DNA of 64,000 bases. Source: Symsagittifera roscoffensis (Eukaryota; Xenacoelomorpha; Acoela; Convolutidae). The stretch lies in NCBI RefSeq assembly GCF_963678635.1, contig NC_087069.1, forward strand, positions 48,628,276-48,692,275, read 5' to 3'. Positions 22,723 to 33,344 of the stretch are shown piece by piece. The first letter of the stretch is position 1. The number at the start of each line of letters is the position of its first letter. The position numbers and the translations under genes were made by a program. The notes under the pieces were generated by a model. It ran no database searches. It was not told the DNA's origin and saw only the letters and a program-made list of their open reading frames with translations.

Positions 22723-23550
22723 TTATAGCAGTAATTTTTCAATTTCCTTTTCAACTTTTTCCTGCACATGGATAGGTATTCTCCTCCCCTTTTCCTGAAT
22801 TGGGCAGAGAGGGTACTTGAATGTCGTGCTTACTACCTGATGTATTGATCGCCCTTTTCTGTCAAACAAATTCTTGAAATCATCATAGAACTTTTCTTTC
22901 CACGCCTCCAACTGTTCACACAAAATTATGTCAAATCGGGATTTTTTCTTCGGAGCGAGTCTCTGCGTAGTGATGATACCCACATTATTTTGTAAGTCTA
23001 AGCCTAATATGCACAGTGTCCTTCGTTCAGTTATAAGAAACGTAGCATCTGGGACTTCCCAGCCGGCGGACCGTATTTTCGCCTTCAAAGCACCCAATAT
23101 TGCTATTGGTCTTTTATTATATTCCACGAATTTTGCTGGCAAATTCAATTTTTCGACACGTGTGAACTGTATTTTCCCAGACGAATCCAAAAACTGCTTC
23201 GCCACTGCCCAGTTTAAAAATGAAATTGGGCTTCCTGTGTCCACTGTCAAATTTATTATTTGATTATCAATTCGGATTAGGGCTTTTAATGATTTCATCC
23301 TTCCCGATGTTGAATCTTTCCGAATGTCAATCTTTTTCGTTTCGAGTTTATTAATTCCAGGTTCACGACCTCTGTTCCTCCTCACTTTCTCTTCTATGTA
23401 CCGATTTATCATCTCTATCTGATTGTCTTCTTGTTCAATTGCCATAACCTCAAATTCTTCGCACGAACCAAATGTTTTTATCAAATTACATTCCTCCTCC
23501 GAACTCTCTGTTTTCTTGGTTATTTCATTGACTTGTTGCAATCGACACAT
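22723..23550 (-). CDS. Aspartic protease and N-terminal RT of the gypsy element
   Basis: A 275-codon open frame. The retropepsin active site is visible as NLTVDTGSPISFLN (about residues 97-110), followed about 90 residues later by ILGLDLQNNVGI, the second conserved protease block. The end of the frame (YPLCPIQEKGRRIPIH) enters the RT fingers. Retropepsin processes the Gag-Pol polyprotein. It lies directly after the CCHC region and before the RT palm, as expected. Confidence 0.8.
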   Translation of the reverse strand: MCRLQQVNEITKKTESSEEECNLIKTFGSCEEFEVMAIEQEDNQIEMINRYIEEKVRRNRGREPGINKLETKKIDIRKDSTSGRMKSLKALIRIDNQIINLTVDTGSPISFLNWAVAKQFLDSSGKIQFTRVEKLNLPAKFVEYNKRPIAILGALKAKIRSAGWEVPDATFLITERRTLCILGLDLQNNVGIITTQRLAPKKKSRFDIILCEQLEAWKEKFYDDFKNLFDRKGRSIHQVVSTTFKYPLCPIQEKGRRIPIHVQEKVEKEIEKLLL

Positions 23551-23803
23551 CCGAGCAAATTGGTTTGGTTAATTACAGTTCTTACATTGTTTCCCCATCG
23601 CCGCACAATTTTTCAAATGTCCATCCACGAATGGTTTGCCACACCTATTGCATTGTTTCCGATCATCTGCTTTATATTTATTCGATATCGCCCTTCCTTT
23701 CGGCTGTTTCCATCTATTCCTTTCGCGATAGGGTTTTCTATTATCCTGTTTCCCACCACCAGAATCGGTTCCTGTTTGATTTCAATCTGAGAACTCGGTT
23801 GCG
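23551..23803 (-). pseudogene. Gag CCHC zinc-knuckle region, interrupted by a stop
   Basis: On the minus strand at about 23560-23680 there is CNRCGKPFVDGHLKNC followed by CKNC and then FARMC, the two-knuckle nucleocapsid arrangement seen in some Ty3/gypsy families. The second knuckle has TAA just after its first Cys pair and Gln in place of the expected His, so it is broken. Confidence 0.6.
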
Positions 23804-24169
23804 TTATTGTTTGTGCGTGCCCAGTGTGGACTTCTGAAACTCTTGTGTCGATTGTTTGCTTTGCTCAAACTTTATAGCACGTTTCAACAATTCATCAGGA
23901 GGTAATGTTTCAAACGTGAGTGTGTCCTGCAGTGCTGGGCTGCGCATTTTAGAGATGAATAGATCTCTGACTAACTCATCTTCTAAGGTATCCAATGCCG
24001 AATTGGCTGCTTGCGCAGTTAGTGCGGCATGAAATGCCTTTAACGATTCTCCATTTTCCTGCGATCTCTTAAATAACTTATAACGCTCATATGTGATACT
24101 CTGGCATTTTTCGGAAGTCTCCTTTGCTAATCTGACCATCTCTTTAAATTCCAACTTCCGAATCTCCAC
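23804..24169 (-). CDS. Gag capsid C-terminal segment of the gypsy element
   Basis: A 121-codon frame with the alpha-helical capsid signature of gypsy Gag: SLKAFHAALTAQAANSA, then LEDELVRDLFISKM and LQDTLTFETLPPDELLKRA. Capsid forms the virus-like particle shell. It overlaps the N-terminal gag frame (24127-24603) in a different frame, so a single frameshift near 24150 separates the two. Confidence 0.7.
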   Translation of the reverse strand: MEIRKLEFKEMVRLAKETSEKCQSITYERYKLFKRSQENGESLKAFHAALTAQAANSALDTLEDELVRDLFISKMRSPALQDTLTFETLPPDELLKRAIKFEQSKQSTQEFQKSTLGTHKQ

Positions 24170-24603
24170 ATGTGGATTTTTTGAACCAAACGTTTCTTTC
24201 CTTCCGTCCCGAACGCAAGAAATAGCCTGGATACTAGTCGCTTTTGAACTTCATTGTAGTAAATATTGTGACCCAATTTAGGTCCTCTTTCTCTTCTTTC
24301 TTCATTCTCGGCTGCTAATCGATCCCTCAACAGTCTATACCGCGCTTCTCGAGCTGCTGTTGCAGCAGCAGACTCACCCTCCCTTGGTGTTTCTGGACGT
24401 GGTTCCGGCACCTCCAGCACCGGTTTAGGATCCTCCAGCGTAACTTCTGGGTTAACATTTTCTTTTACAGCTACCGCCATCAGGAACTGATCGAGCCATA
24501 CCTTAAAGTTCCAAGGTGGATCGGAGTTCGCTGTGGTCCAGAAAACAGGAATTCCCATGTCAGTTTGATTATCCTGAGCCAGAAATCCTGCTGACTGTGC
24601 CAT
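24127..24603 (-). CDS. Gag N-terminal part; start codon straddles the LTR end
   Basis: A 158-codon frame, MAQSAGFLAQDN onward, with PPWNFKVWLDQFLMAVAV (a gypsy Gag matrix/capsid helix) and Pro/Glu- and Ala-rich segments. The A of the ATG is the last base of the 5' LTR (24603), and the following TGG that would open the primer-binding site provides the T and G of the ATG plus the first base of the next codon. There is thus no untranslated leader between LTR and gag. An upstream or downstream start cannot be excluded, but this is the first ATG after the LTR end and the frame looks coding from it. Confidence 0.7.
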   Translation of the reverse strand: MAQSAGFLAQDNQTDMGIPVFWTTANSDPPWNFKVWLDQFLMAVAVKENVNPEVTLEDPKPVLEVPEPRPETPREGESAAATAAREARYRLLRDRLAAENEERRERGPKLGHNIYYNEVQKRLVSRLFLAFGTEGKKRLVQKIHMWRFGSWNLKRWSD

Positions 24604-24900
24604 GTGATATTCCCAAACTGCGTAGCGGGTTATGGAATTAAAGTAAAGATAGATACTGTTAATTTACTGTTTTTGGTTCTTGTTAACAAGGTTTCGTAAC
24701 TGAGAATAGTTACTGTTCGATACACTGTTGTATGAAAACACTGACTAATTCATCTATAGAATTTTAGCATCACCAAATGGCCTTGACCACTCTTACACAA
24801 TAATCGCATAATAAATATAATTAGCACATATGATTACTGCATATGCAGTAGCTAACAAACTGTCCTCAAGATTACCTACTGCTAACGCCGCAGTACCACA
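24603..24900 (-). repeat. 5' LTR of the minus-strand gypsy element
   Basis: Direct repeat partner of 18072-18368. On the element's strand it starts TGTGGTACTGCGG and ends GGGAATATCACA, immediately followed by TGGCACAGTCAGC, the probable primer-binding site. Confidence 0.9.
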
Positions 24901-25999
24901 CGCGTTAATAGCGCGAAATATATCGCGCGTTAATTGTCCCAAGTTGGCCATAATGGCAATCTTTAAACCCCCATAACTTTACGAAAAATGATCACAGGTT
25001 AAATATCTTTTTAAATTTAAGTTCAGGACAACAATACCTTTCGAATGATATAAAAAAATCCGTCAAAAATGTCTAGTTCAAAAGTCGAAATTTGTCTGAA
25101 GAAAAAAAACCCACCCCGAGCACAAATATTCCGCTACTTTCGTATCGAAAGTCGGGACAATAACGCCTGGTAGGGAGTAATTTTTAGTCAATGTCATCCA
25201 ACGAGATTTTTTAAACATTCTGTCATTTTTGTTTTAAAATGAGACATTCTAAATTATCTGATTTGAATTGTTAACGCTCGTCCTTGAAGTCAATGATTAA
25301 GTAGCAACTTCTGCAGCACCGGTGAAACTGTAAACACCTCGTAAGCGAGGCACTTTTCTACAAAATGTTATTCTTTATTATTAGTTGACAACAGACCTTC
25401 TATCACATTCTTTTATCTGATGAGTTGTAGCCCTAAACACTCGTTGATAATTCCAATGGTAGCAACTTTCTATTAGTGGACTGTTTTTCATGAATAAAGA
25501 ATAACATGTCACTGTAAGATCATGATCGAAAGAATCCTCAGGTCAAGATCAAAGGAATCAAACGTGTTCTGGATTTCTGGTATGAACAAACAACAGAGCC
25601 ACCAACGGAGTGGTCAAATACAGTCGTAGGGCTCCAAGTGGCCGTCTGTGCCATAGAATAAATCGGTTTTCAAAATCTGAGATAAATTCAATTTTTACTT
25701 CAAAACAGACACAAGACACCAGTCAGACAACCAAAACCGATCTTCGAGGAATTAATATAGTATGAGAAAAAGTGCAAAGAAAAGTCAGGGAAAACAAAAA
25801 TCAGATAAACTGTTTTGGACTCGAAAACCTAGGACAACAAGGAGAGAGCATTGAAGTAAAATAGGTAACAACCCTGTGAAACGACGCAAACACCAGTCCC
25901 AAAAGCTACACATAACTAGGCATAAGGAAAGATGCTCGAAGACAATTTAGTCCACCTAAGCCAAACATCGACTAACAGTCAGTGTCTACCATTGATCTA
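24901..25999. other. Unassigned sequence
   Basis: No gene or bounded repeat was recognised. The first bases contain an inverted CGCGTTAAT/CGCGCGTTAAT motif. Confidence 0.4.
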
Positions 26000-27600
26000 T
26001 CGGGAGAACTGAAAGATGTTAGTGTCACAGCAAAGATTATTACATTTCAAAGAAATAACTTGATATGCATAACTCTGAAAAAAATGCATTCATCCAGCAA
26101 TTCTATGCAAAATTGTTCAAATTGGACCTAAAAGCAGACTGCGGTGACAGAGAAGACAAATGGGTGAAAGATATGATCATGGCACATTTGTTATTTGAAA
26201 AAACATTCAGATAAACCATGACATTTTATGACTACGCAGTGGGACGAAAAGATGAATCGGGCACTAGAAAAAACTTTTAAAAAACAACACATTTATGGCA
26301 TTCAGTTTCACCCGAAAACTAATTCAGTGTCAAACAAGAAACAGTTGGTTTCATAAAAGAACTAGAATCAGGACTGTATCTTTTTTTAAAATAAGAAACC
26401 GAAATCAACAAGGTCAATAAAGACCACTTGGCAGCCAAAACCAGCGACAAGACAACCAATGCGGCATAAGGAAAGAATGGGACAGACCTTCTTTCCTTAC
26501 AACTGTGGAAACAATTCGCACCGGCGCATCTCCAACTAAAGCCATATAAAAAACAAAACGACGGAATCGCAACATGGCCGAAGAGTTCGCAACATTAAAT
26601 AAATGGGAAACCAAACAACAGCTACCTTTACAGAGTTAGCTATCAACGAGGAACTCCAATCCAAAAATGCAGCCACATTCAACGAACAAATCTAAAAGGA
26701 CACCTGGCCCAACTTAAAGCACTAGGGAGGCAATCATACCAATAGTTTCATAAGGGAGTGCAAACGTACTTTTTAAACGAGCGCGTAGCAGCAAGGCTAA
26801 AAAACACAGCTACACGGATCAATCATACCTATTGAACAAGAAGGATGGAAAAAACAACAGCGCCGTTCACAGAAGTGGTTAGTTATCGAGCAAGTCTTGA
26901 ATTCCGAAACATTGCCCCTAAACAGATATTAGACTACAACAAGAAAACAAAGCACCAAATGGTTCTAACACCATAGAATCACTAGATGAATCAGGTCCCG
27001 CTATGTCACACTGGGTAATGGAAAATTACCGATGAACGTACACAATATTCAAGAAATCAATGATTGACAAGCTGAAAACGAATTGGTAAAAAAAGGAAAC
27101 AGTACAACAAAAAGGAGGAGAGTACACATTCACTTACAAAATAGAAATCAGTAAAATTATTGACCAAGAACACGACAAGAAAATGAAAAAAGCCATGGTG
27201 AACAGTTTATCTATCATTAATAAGTACTGTAAGAAAGACGAATCAATCAAACTGACAAACAATACAACAAGAACACACAAAAACTAATATAAAAAGCCGA
27301 ATAGCGAGCTCCAACTAGATAGCGTCATTCAAGAGAACACGATAACAGGACAAGTGAAGTTTTTCTTCTCGAAACTGGTTGTGACATTAAAAAAAATGCA
27401 CAAAGACCATTGGATCTGAAAACTTGAAAACATTGCATCATTAGTTTGATCGGAGGAAAAGCCTTTTGCTCATATCAATTCCGAATAGGATTTTATGGAT
27501 TGACATATATGCCAGACAATTTTCTGAGTGCAGTAGGTCATACTTCAATCAGCTTGAAAAATTTATTCATTTGCTTTGAAAGATGACAAACCGAACATAA
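26000..27600 (+). pseudogene. Very decayed Ty3/gypsy relic
   Basis: Scattered plus-strand fragments resemble gypsy proteins: at about 26065-26210 a Gag-like segment FYAKLFKLDLKADCGDRED followed by WVKDMIMAHL, and at about 27450-27530 an RT motif-B fragment, FCSYQFRIGFYGLTYMPDNF. Spacing between them is compatible with a gag-to-RT distance shortened by deletions. Stops are frequent in all frames. The relic is cut off on the right near the start of the giant element's LTR at 27737, which may have inserted into it. Confidence 0.45.
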
Positions 27601-27736
27601 CAGAAGGAAAAAGTTGGATTGTCGAAGTTGGATGGCTGTTTTCGCAGCATACTATTGCAATCTCTCTTCAATTTGCTTTGCTGGTTCTTCGTCTGATTTC
27701 TGGAACAGTTTTCGAAGAACTAGTCGAAGGCTGATC

Positions 27737-28065
27737 TGCCAGTCGGTCATATTTGGAAGTTTGACCTTGAGAAACACCAGAGCACTTAATTTTGAAGTGA
27801 AATTTGATTTTTTCAAAATTTCGAATGGAGCCTGTCATGCACGATTTTCTCGCGATAACTGAAAACAGAAAAGGAGAAATTAGAACAATCGAGTAACAAT
27901 CGCGGGAAAGTTGCAAGATAAATCAGTAGTAAATTGCTATTCGCAATTTCCGTCACAATAATAATCTAGAGAAGAGCTGTCCTATCTGAAATAGAAGACA
28001 GAGTGTTCCTGAGAACTGGACAATTACTCAACTGGTCAAATATTCGAACTGGACCAGAGTGAACC
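27737..28065 (+). repeat. 5' LTR, proven portion
   Basis: This is the part that can be matched to the 3' copy before the gap (48681-49008). The true LTR is probably longer: polyadenylation-type AATAAA signals occur at about 28346 and 29071, and the 3' copy is truncated by N. I could not locate the LTR end or primer-binding site with confidence. Confidence 0.8.
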
Positions 28066-29140
28066 TTTGGAAAGGTGGACAGCTTGAGTGTCCCAATGGT
28101 TCACATAAAACTATATTCTAGAGTTCAAACTTACCTTTACCATTCAAACTGATAAACATTAAACTCATCCAGTTATCTTAGTTAATTCTAGAGCTGCTCA
28201 CCCATTTAATTACCCTTGTGCTTGAGTACTTCAGCATGTGAGTCCCCAATTTAAATTACTAGAGTGTGTTTTATGATTGTTATGTTGAGGTAAGGCGAGT
28301 TTTAGGTTGATCCATCTGAAATGGATCAAAGTTCCACCGTCCAATAAAAAGTAACTTAACGGATTGTTCGGACCCGGTTTTTAACGGCGTTCATGTATTT
28401 TGGGTATTTTGAGACCTAAGTATGGGGACCATCTCATTTCTAGAGTGGGGGGATATTTTGGTAGTAGCCTTAAGCTGTAACGAGTCGTAGTCTCATGTCA
28501 CAAGCGAACCGAATTGGCTCCGACTGATTTGAGGTAGAAAAACACAAGAGATAGTGTCCCTGACTCTTGAGCCAATGGTTTTAGGGCCTATTTTTCTTAA
28601 GCCTCATGTGTGACTGCAGTAGACGAATGTTACATAGTGTTTTTATGGCGCTCCTGGGTGTTTACGACATCAAGACTACGGAGTCGAACCCACTTGAGAC
28701 AGCTCCGGGCTGCATGCCCATTCTAGAGTACCGGTGGTACGGTTCGGCTGGAACGTGCAAACCTTCCGGTTGTACCGTGATAGCTTTTTAAGAAAACTCG
28801 AGAAAACTTCCTGGTACGCTCTCCGAACGAGGCTTAGCTAACCGAGTAAAGGGGGGCAACTAGGGGGACAAAAAACACGAGCAAAAAGACAAAAAGCGAA
28901 ACAAAAAACCAAAAAAGAATAGACAAAGGAACAAAAACCATAAAACGAAAAAAGACAGTGACTTTGACACCAGATTAGTTGGATCAAACCTTTATATTAA
29001 TTAAATAGTATACCCATAATGTTTTACAAGTTCGATCGTTTCGATCAACCTAGCAATTTAACCCAGTAACCTCAATAAAGTGCCCGAGTGTGGGGCGTTG
29101 TCAAGGGTTTTCAGATAGCTTGGAACTTAGCTGGACAACA
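28066..29140 (+). other. Probable LTR remainder and 5' leader of the giant element
   Basis: No coding frame of note. AATAAA at about 28346 and 29071 could mark the LTR polyadenylation region. The second is followed by a GT-rich stretch (GTGTGGGGCGTTG), typical downstream of a cleavage site. Confidence 0.4.
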
Positions 29141-29330
29141 AGGAGACTTGACTGGAAGAGGTGACCAGCCGAGTGGGAAAGTGGTTCAGGGGCACTTGAG
29201 CTGAACCAATAGTAGACTTGACTGGAAGAGGTGACCAGCCGAGTGGGAAAGTGGTTCAGGAGCACTTGAGCTGAACCAATAGGAGACTGGACTGGAAGAG
29301 GTGACCAGTCGAGTGGGAAAGTAGCCAAAG
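29141..29330 (+). repeat. 70-bp tandem repeat, nearly three copies
   Basis: The segment beginning GGAGACTTGACTGGAAGAGG recurs with an exact 70-base period (GGAAGAG ends at 29160, 29230 and 29300). The third copy is partial. It lies in the leader, where repeats could serve as RNA packaging or translation elements; that role is only inferred. Confidence 0.85.
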
Positions 29331-30179
29331 AGGATTTGGCAGTTCTCGAGTTCTCAAGTTGTGCAGAACGGGTATCGTTAAAATCCACATTAAATTATAG
29401 GAGATAAGTGTTAAATTGGATAAGCGAAATCCCCCGGTTTTGAGGAACGTTTTTACTTGAGCAGGCCTGGAGACAGGTCTACAGTTTTCTCTTGAGAGGT
29501 TTAGCACCCGGCGCTTAAGGTAATTTTAGGCTTAAGAAGGGGGGCTAAAAAGGGGGAGGTTAGAAGGGGGGCTGGTTAGGTTAGAGGTTGGCGGTAGCAA
29601 ATTGTAAAAAGGGGGGAAATTAGAGTAACTAATTAATCGACATCGTTGATTTATTTACATTAGTCATTAACACGCGTTGGTAATAATAGGTGGATATCCA
29701 AATTTAAACTCGAGTTAAGACAGGCACGCTGGTTGGATTGGTAGGGGGGAACGGACATAGACAATTCTGGTGATACCCAATAAGATTATTAGTTGGGGGG
29801 AGGAAAACCCGTGGCAATTAGGTACCAGACATTTTTTCGATAGAAGGTAGACATTCGTCACCTTTGAATTTTAGGTGGGTTCATCTCTCTGTTTTTATTA
29901 CTTTTTCTTGCTTAGATTTTTTGTTGAATTTTGGTGAGGATTTGTGTTTGTTTTTTGTACGAACAGGTGATCACAAGATACCTGCACACAGATTTTGGTT
30001 GCAAGTTGCCTGGAACATTGAAAAAGAGGTAACTAAAAAAAGGGGGTCAGCATTTGGCCTTTAAGAGAGGGTTTGTGGGAAAATTTTTACTGGGGCTTGA
30101 GTGGTGGTACAAGGTACAGTGAATCAAGAAGTCCCTACAACAAAGAAGAAAGAGGTCCCACTGCTCAGACACTTGTTAA
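29331..30179 (+). other. Leader sequence of the giant element, G-rich in part
   Basis: Several GGGG runs occur (29535-29620), with no supported coding frame. The short frame at 29864-30064 lacks any recognisable domain. Confidence 0.4.
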
Positions 30180-31480
30180 CAGTCTTGGGACAGTGCCAAA
30201 GAAGTCTTGGGAAAGTACCAGAGAAGTCTTGGGACAGTGCAGTCTGGGGACAGTCTTGGGACTGTGCAGTCCTGGGACAGTCTTGGACCAGAACAGTCTT
30301 GGGACAGTGGTCTTGGGACAGTGGTCTTGGGACAGTGGTCTTGGGACAGTGGTCTTGGGACAGTGTTCTTGGGACAATGGTCTTGGGACAGTGGTCTTGG
30401 GACAGTGGTCTTGGGACAGTGGTCTTGGGACAGTGGTCTTGGGACAGTGGTCTTGGGATAGTGGTCTTGGGACAGTGGTCTTGGGACAGTGGTCTTGGGA
30501 CAGTGGTCTTGGGACAGTGGTCTTGGGACAGTGGTCTTGGGACAGTGGTCTTGGGACAGTGGTCTTGGGACAGTGGTCTTGGGACAGTGGTATTGGGACA
30601 GTGGTCTTGGGACAGTGGTCTTGGGACAGTGGTCTTGGGACAGTGGTCTTGGGATAGTGGTCTTGGGACAGTGGTCTTGTGACACAAGCCTTGGGACACT
30701 AACCTTGGGACAGTAGCCTTGGGACAGTGGTCTTGGGACAGTGGTCTTGGGACAGTGGTCTTGGGACAGTGGTCTTGGGACAGTGGTCTTGGGACAGTGG
30801 TCTTGGGACAGTGGTCTTGGGACAGTGGTCTTGGGATAGTGGTCTTGGGACAGTGGTCTTGGGATAGTGGTCTTGGGACAGTGGTCTTGGGACAGTGGTC
30901 TTGGGACAGTGGTCTTGGGACAGTGGTCTTGGGACAGTGGTCTTGGGACAGTGGTCTTGGGACAGTGGTCTTGGGACAGTGGTCTTGAGACAGTGGTCTT
31001 GGGACAGTGGTCTTGGGACAGTGGTCTTGGGACAGTGGTCTTGGCATAGTGGTCTTGGGACAGTGGTCTTGGGACACTAGCCTTGGGACAGTGGTCTTGG
31101 GACAGTAGCCTTGGGACACTAGTCTTGGGATGGTAGCCTTGGGACACTAGCCTTGGGACACTAGTCTTGGGATAGTAGCCTTGGGACACTAACCTTGGGA
31201 CAGTAGCCTTGGGACAGTAGTCTTGGGACACTAGCTTTGGGACAGTAGTCTTGGGACACTAGCCTTGGGACAGTAGCCTTGGGACAGTAGTCTTGGGACA
31301 CTAGCCTTGGGGCAGTAGTCTTGGGACTCTAGCCTTGGGACACTAGTCTTGGGACAGTAGTCTTGGGACACTAACCTTGGGGCAGTAGTCTTGAGACAGT
31401 CTTGGGACAGTAGTCCTGGGATAGTACTCTCGGGACAGGGGTCTTGGGACACTGACAAAAAGTACTGGGACAGTACTGAA
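30180..31480 (+). repeat. 14-bp minisatellite, about 90 units of CTTGGGACAGTGGT
   Basis: From about 30297 to 31090 the unit is almost perfect. On both sides, and especially at 31080-31450, variant units (CTTGGGACACTAGC, CTTGGGACAGTAGC) appear. Because 14 is not a multiple of 3, all forward frames read the same 14-residue peptide repeat (LGQWSWDSGLGTVV), and the minus strand also stays open for over 300 codons, so these long ORFs are arithmetic artefacts. Each unit carries GGG and GG, giving G-quadruplex potential. Being inside the leader, the array should be in the genomic RNA. Confidence 0.95.
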
Positions 31481-31802
31481 CAGTCTTGGGACAGCAGAAA
31501 GAAGCCTGGGACGGTGAAAAGAAGAGGAGTAGGGACGGTAACTGGAAGTCTTGGGACGGTATAAAAATTGGAGTAAAAATTACAATAAGTGTTTTAAGAC
31601 AGAATTAAAACAGAACAAGACCAGTCGGAACCCGGTACGGTTGAGACCACAAATAAAGAAAGTTTCTCGAAAGGTTTTGAAAGAGAACTGGGAATATTGT
31701 TTTTATCACGTTGTATATTTCCTTTTAAAAATTTTTTTTACAAAAGATTTAGAATTGTGTATATAATAATATTGTAAATAAGAGCAATTGTAAACAGAAA
31801 TA
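31481..31802 (+). other. End of the leader before gag
   Basis: Contains a few isolated, diverged CTTGGGAC units (to about 31560) and AT-rich sequence up to the ATG at 31803. No gene. Confidence 0.5.
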
Positions 31803-32439
31803 ATGAGACGGAGTAGGGTACCGGTGCTCGAAAAAAGGTCAACTGGATCAAACACGAAATATAACTCGTCGCTGCACGGAACGACATCAATGGGATCAAA
31901 GAAAACGAAAGATAATTTTTCAGTTAGCATGGTCAGCACGAGGAGTAGTACCGAGAACAAGACGAGAGAAGGTGCTAAAGACAGCCAGGTGGAGCCCACA
32001 GTTGAAATCGATCTAGAGACACCAGACCAGAGCGTAGATGAAGTGGAGAAGAAGACAACGGAATCCACACCGATGCCCCACATGGAAGATCAAAATCCAA
32101 AAAACCGTGGAGTTTTCACCGATAGACGCATTGGAAGACACAACAAGCAATACCCGAGAAACAGTTAAAGACGACTCCCAAGTGAAGAAGACATCCTTTT
32201 CAGATAAGTTGGCAATGATGGTCGGAATGAAATCGAGAGACAACACGGCCGAAGAATCAAAAACTGAAAAAGCACGAACATTTGGGACAGTGAGCACGAA
32301 GGCGACAGAAGCCGACCTAAAGGAAGAGCAAGCTAGAACAGGAGCCAATGCCGAAAACAGGACAACGGCTGATCATGAAACAGCTACTCTTGAGCTTGGC
32401 GACCTGATGACAAAACTAAATCAGATCGACAAAAACTAA
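31803..32439 (+). pseudogene. Gag N-terminal region of the giant element, frameshifted
   Basis: The ATG at 31803 opens a 121-codon frame rich in Ser, Thr, Lys and Glu. At about 32095-32120 the coding signal moves to the +1 frame, which remains open to 32439. Both halves are hydrophilic, without a recognisable fold, as expected of the disordered N-terminal part of a large Gag. The stop at 32439 is followed after about 40 bases by the next gag frame, so one ancestral ORF has been split. Confidence 0.55.
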
Positions 32440-33344
32440 AGTACAGTGAGGAAGACAGAGACTCAATAAGGAAAGAGTTGAAAAACAACAAACACGAGTA
32501 TCTGGATAGTTATTTTAACCTGGCTAAGGCGACAGAGGAGAGACTCCAGCAGATGTCAGACAAGGTAGATGTCACCAATGAAGAACGAGATAAGAACATC
32601 GAAAAATATATGCAACAGCTGAAAAACCGATATGATGATGTCAACAGCCAACTAGGAAGCCTGGAAAAGAGAATGGACACAATGGGCAGGAACCAGGCCG
32701 AAAGTTCATGCGCAATACAGGCGAAATTGGATGCAATCTTGAGAAATTCTACCTCACAAGACAAACCGGCAGCGGATCGCACGCAAGGCACCAGAGTTGA
32801 CTTTGTGGAACCACAAAGGAACAAACGGCAATCGACACCGTTGCCTTTAACCCGGGATGCGGTGAGCATAGCACCTACAGCTGCTAAAACAATTATGAAA
32901 AATGGAGCATCAAACACAATGAGTGGTCCGGGGGACTCAACAGCTAACAGCAACGCAGGTCCGGATGCCATGACGTGGGCAAGAACTTGGGAGATGATGA
33001 ACAGGACTCTAGAGGCCTTCGCCACGAGGAACACTGACTCGAGCGATAGGAGAGAAGGAAAATCAAGAAAAATTTTCAAGAAGCCAAAAGAATTCAAAGA
33101 CGACTCCGATGGATGCATTGACAATTGGGTGGAAGTGATGAGATTACATCTAGAGCAAGATAACTTAAATGATGAAAGACAAGCATGCACAGCCATACTC
33201 AGCAACTTCGAAGGCACGGCATTAAAATGCGTGGTTGCTAAGAAAGAAGAAGAACGCGATACCACGGACAAAATCTTCGAAATATTGCTGAATCGATTCG
33301 GGTCAGGCATGAAGGGTCACCAAGCGATGATGCGATTTGAATAG
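32440..33344 (+). CDS. Gag central region: coiled coil plus retrotransposon Gag capsid domain
   Basis: The open frame (clear from 32478, 288 codons) starts with a heptad-rich helical stretch (LAKATEERLQQMSDKVDVTN to about residue 75). Residues about 200-288 have the Gag/capsid pattern: FKDDSDGCIDNWVEVMRLHL, then ACTAILSNFEGTALKCVV and IFEILLNRFGSG. It ends at TAG 33342-33344, and another in-frame TAG follows 9 bases later. The coding frame then resumes at 33399 in the same phase, so these stops look like point mutations within a longer gag. Confidence 0.7.

Larger units (their letters stand above)
18072..24900 (-). mobile_element. Ty3/gypsy LTR retrotransposon, complete but decayed, 6.8 kb
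   Basis: Two near-identical direct repeats of about 297 bp (18072-18368 and 24603-24900) begin TGTGATATT and end TATCACA or TACCACA, so TG...CA termini are kept. On the minus strand the order is LTR, gag with CCHC knuckles, protease, RT, RNase H region, integrase, a post-integrase ORF, a polypurine tract (TTGGGGGAA immediately before the 3' LTR), LTR. PR-RT-RH-IN order defines the Ty3/gypsy type. Many frames are broken. I could not find a convincing 4-6 bp target duplication (flanks read ...ACGCTG and CGCGTT...). Confidence 0.9.

Noticed and set aside
18060-24910. Target-site duplication of the minus-strand gypsy element
   Set aside because: Flanks ACGCTG and CGCGTT share too little for a confident 4-6 bp duplication.
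30073-31231. Very long ORFs on both strands (up to about 350 codons) in the minisatellite
   Set aside because: A 14-bp stop-free unit is automatically open in all frames. The products are pure repeats, with no unique start or domain.
30180-31480. CRISPR-like array
   Set aside because: Units are contiguous 14-mers with no spacers, and there are no cas genes.
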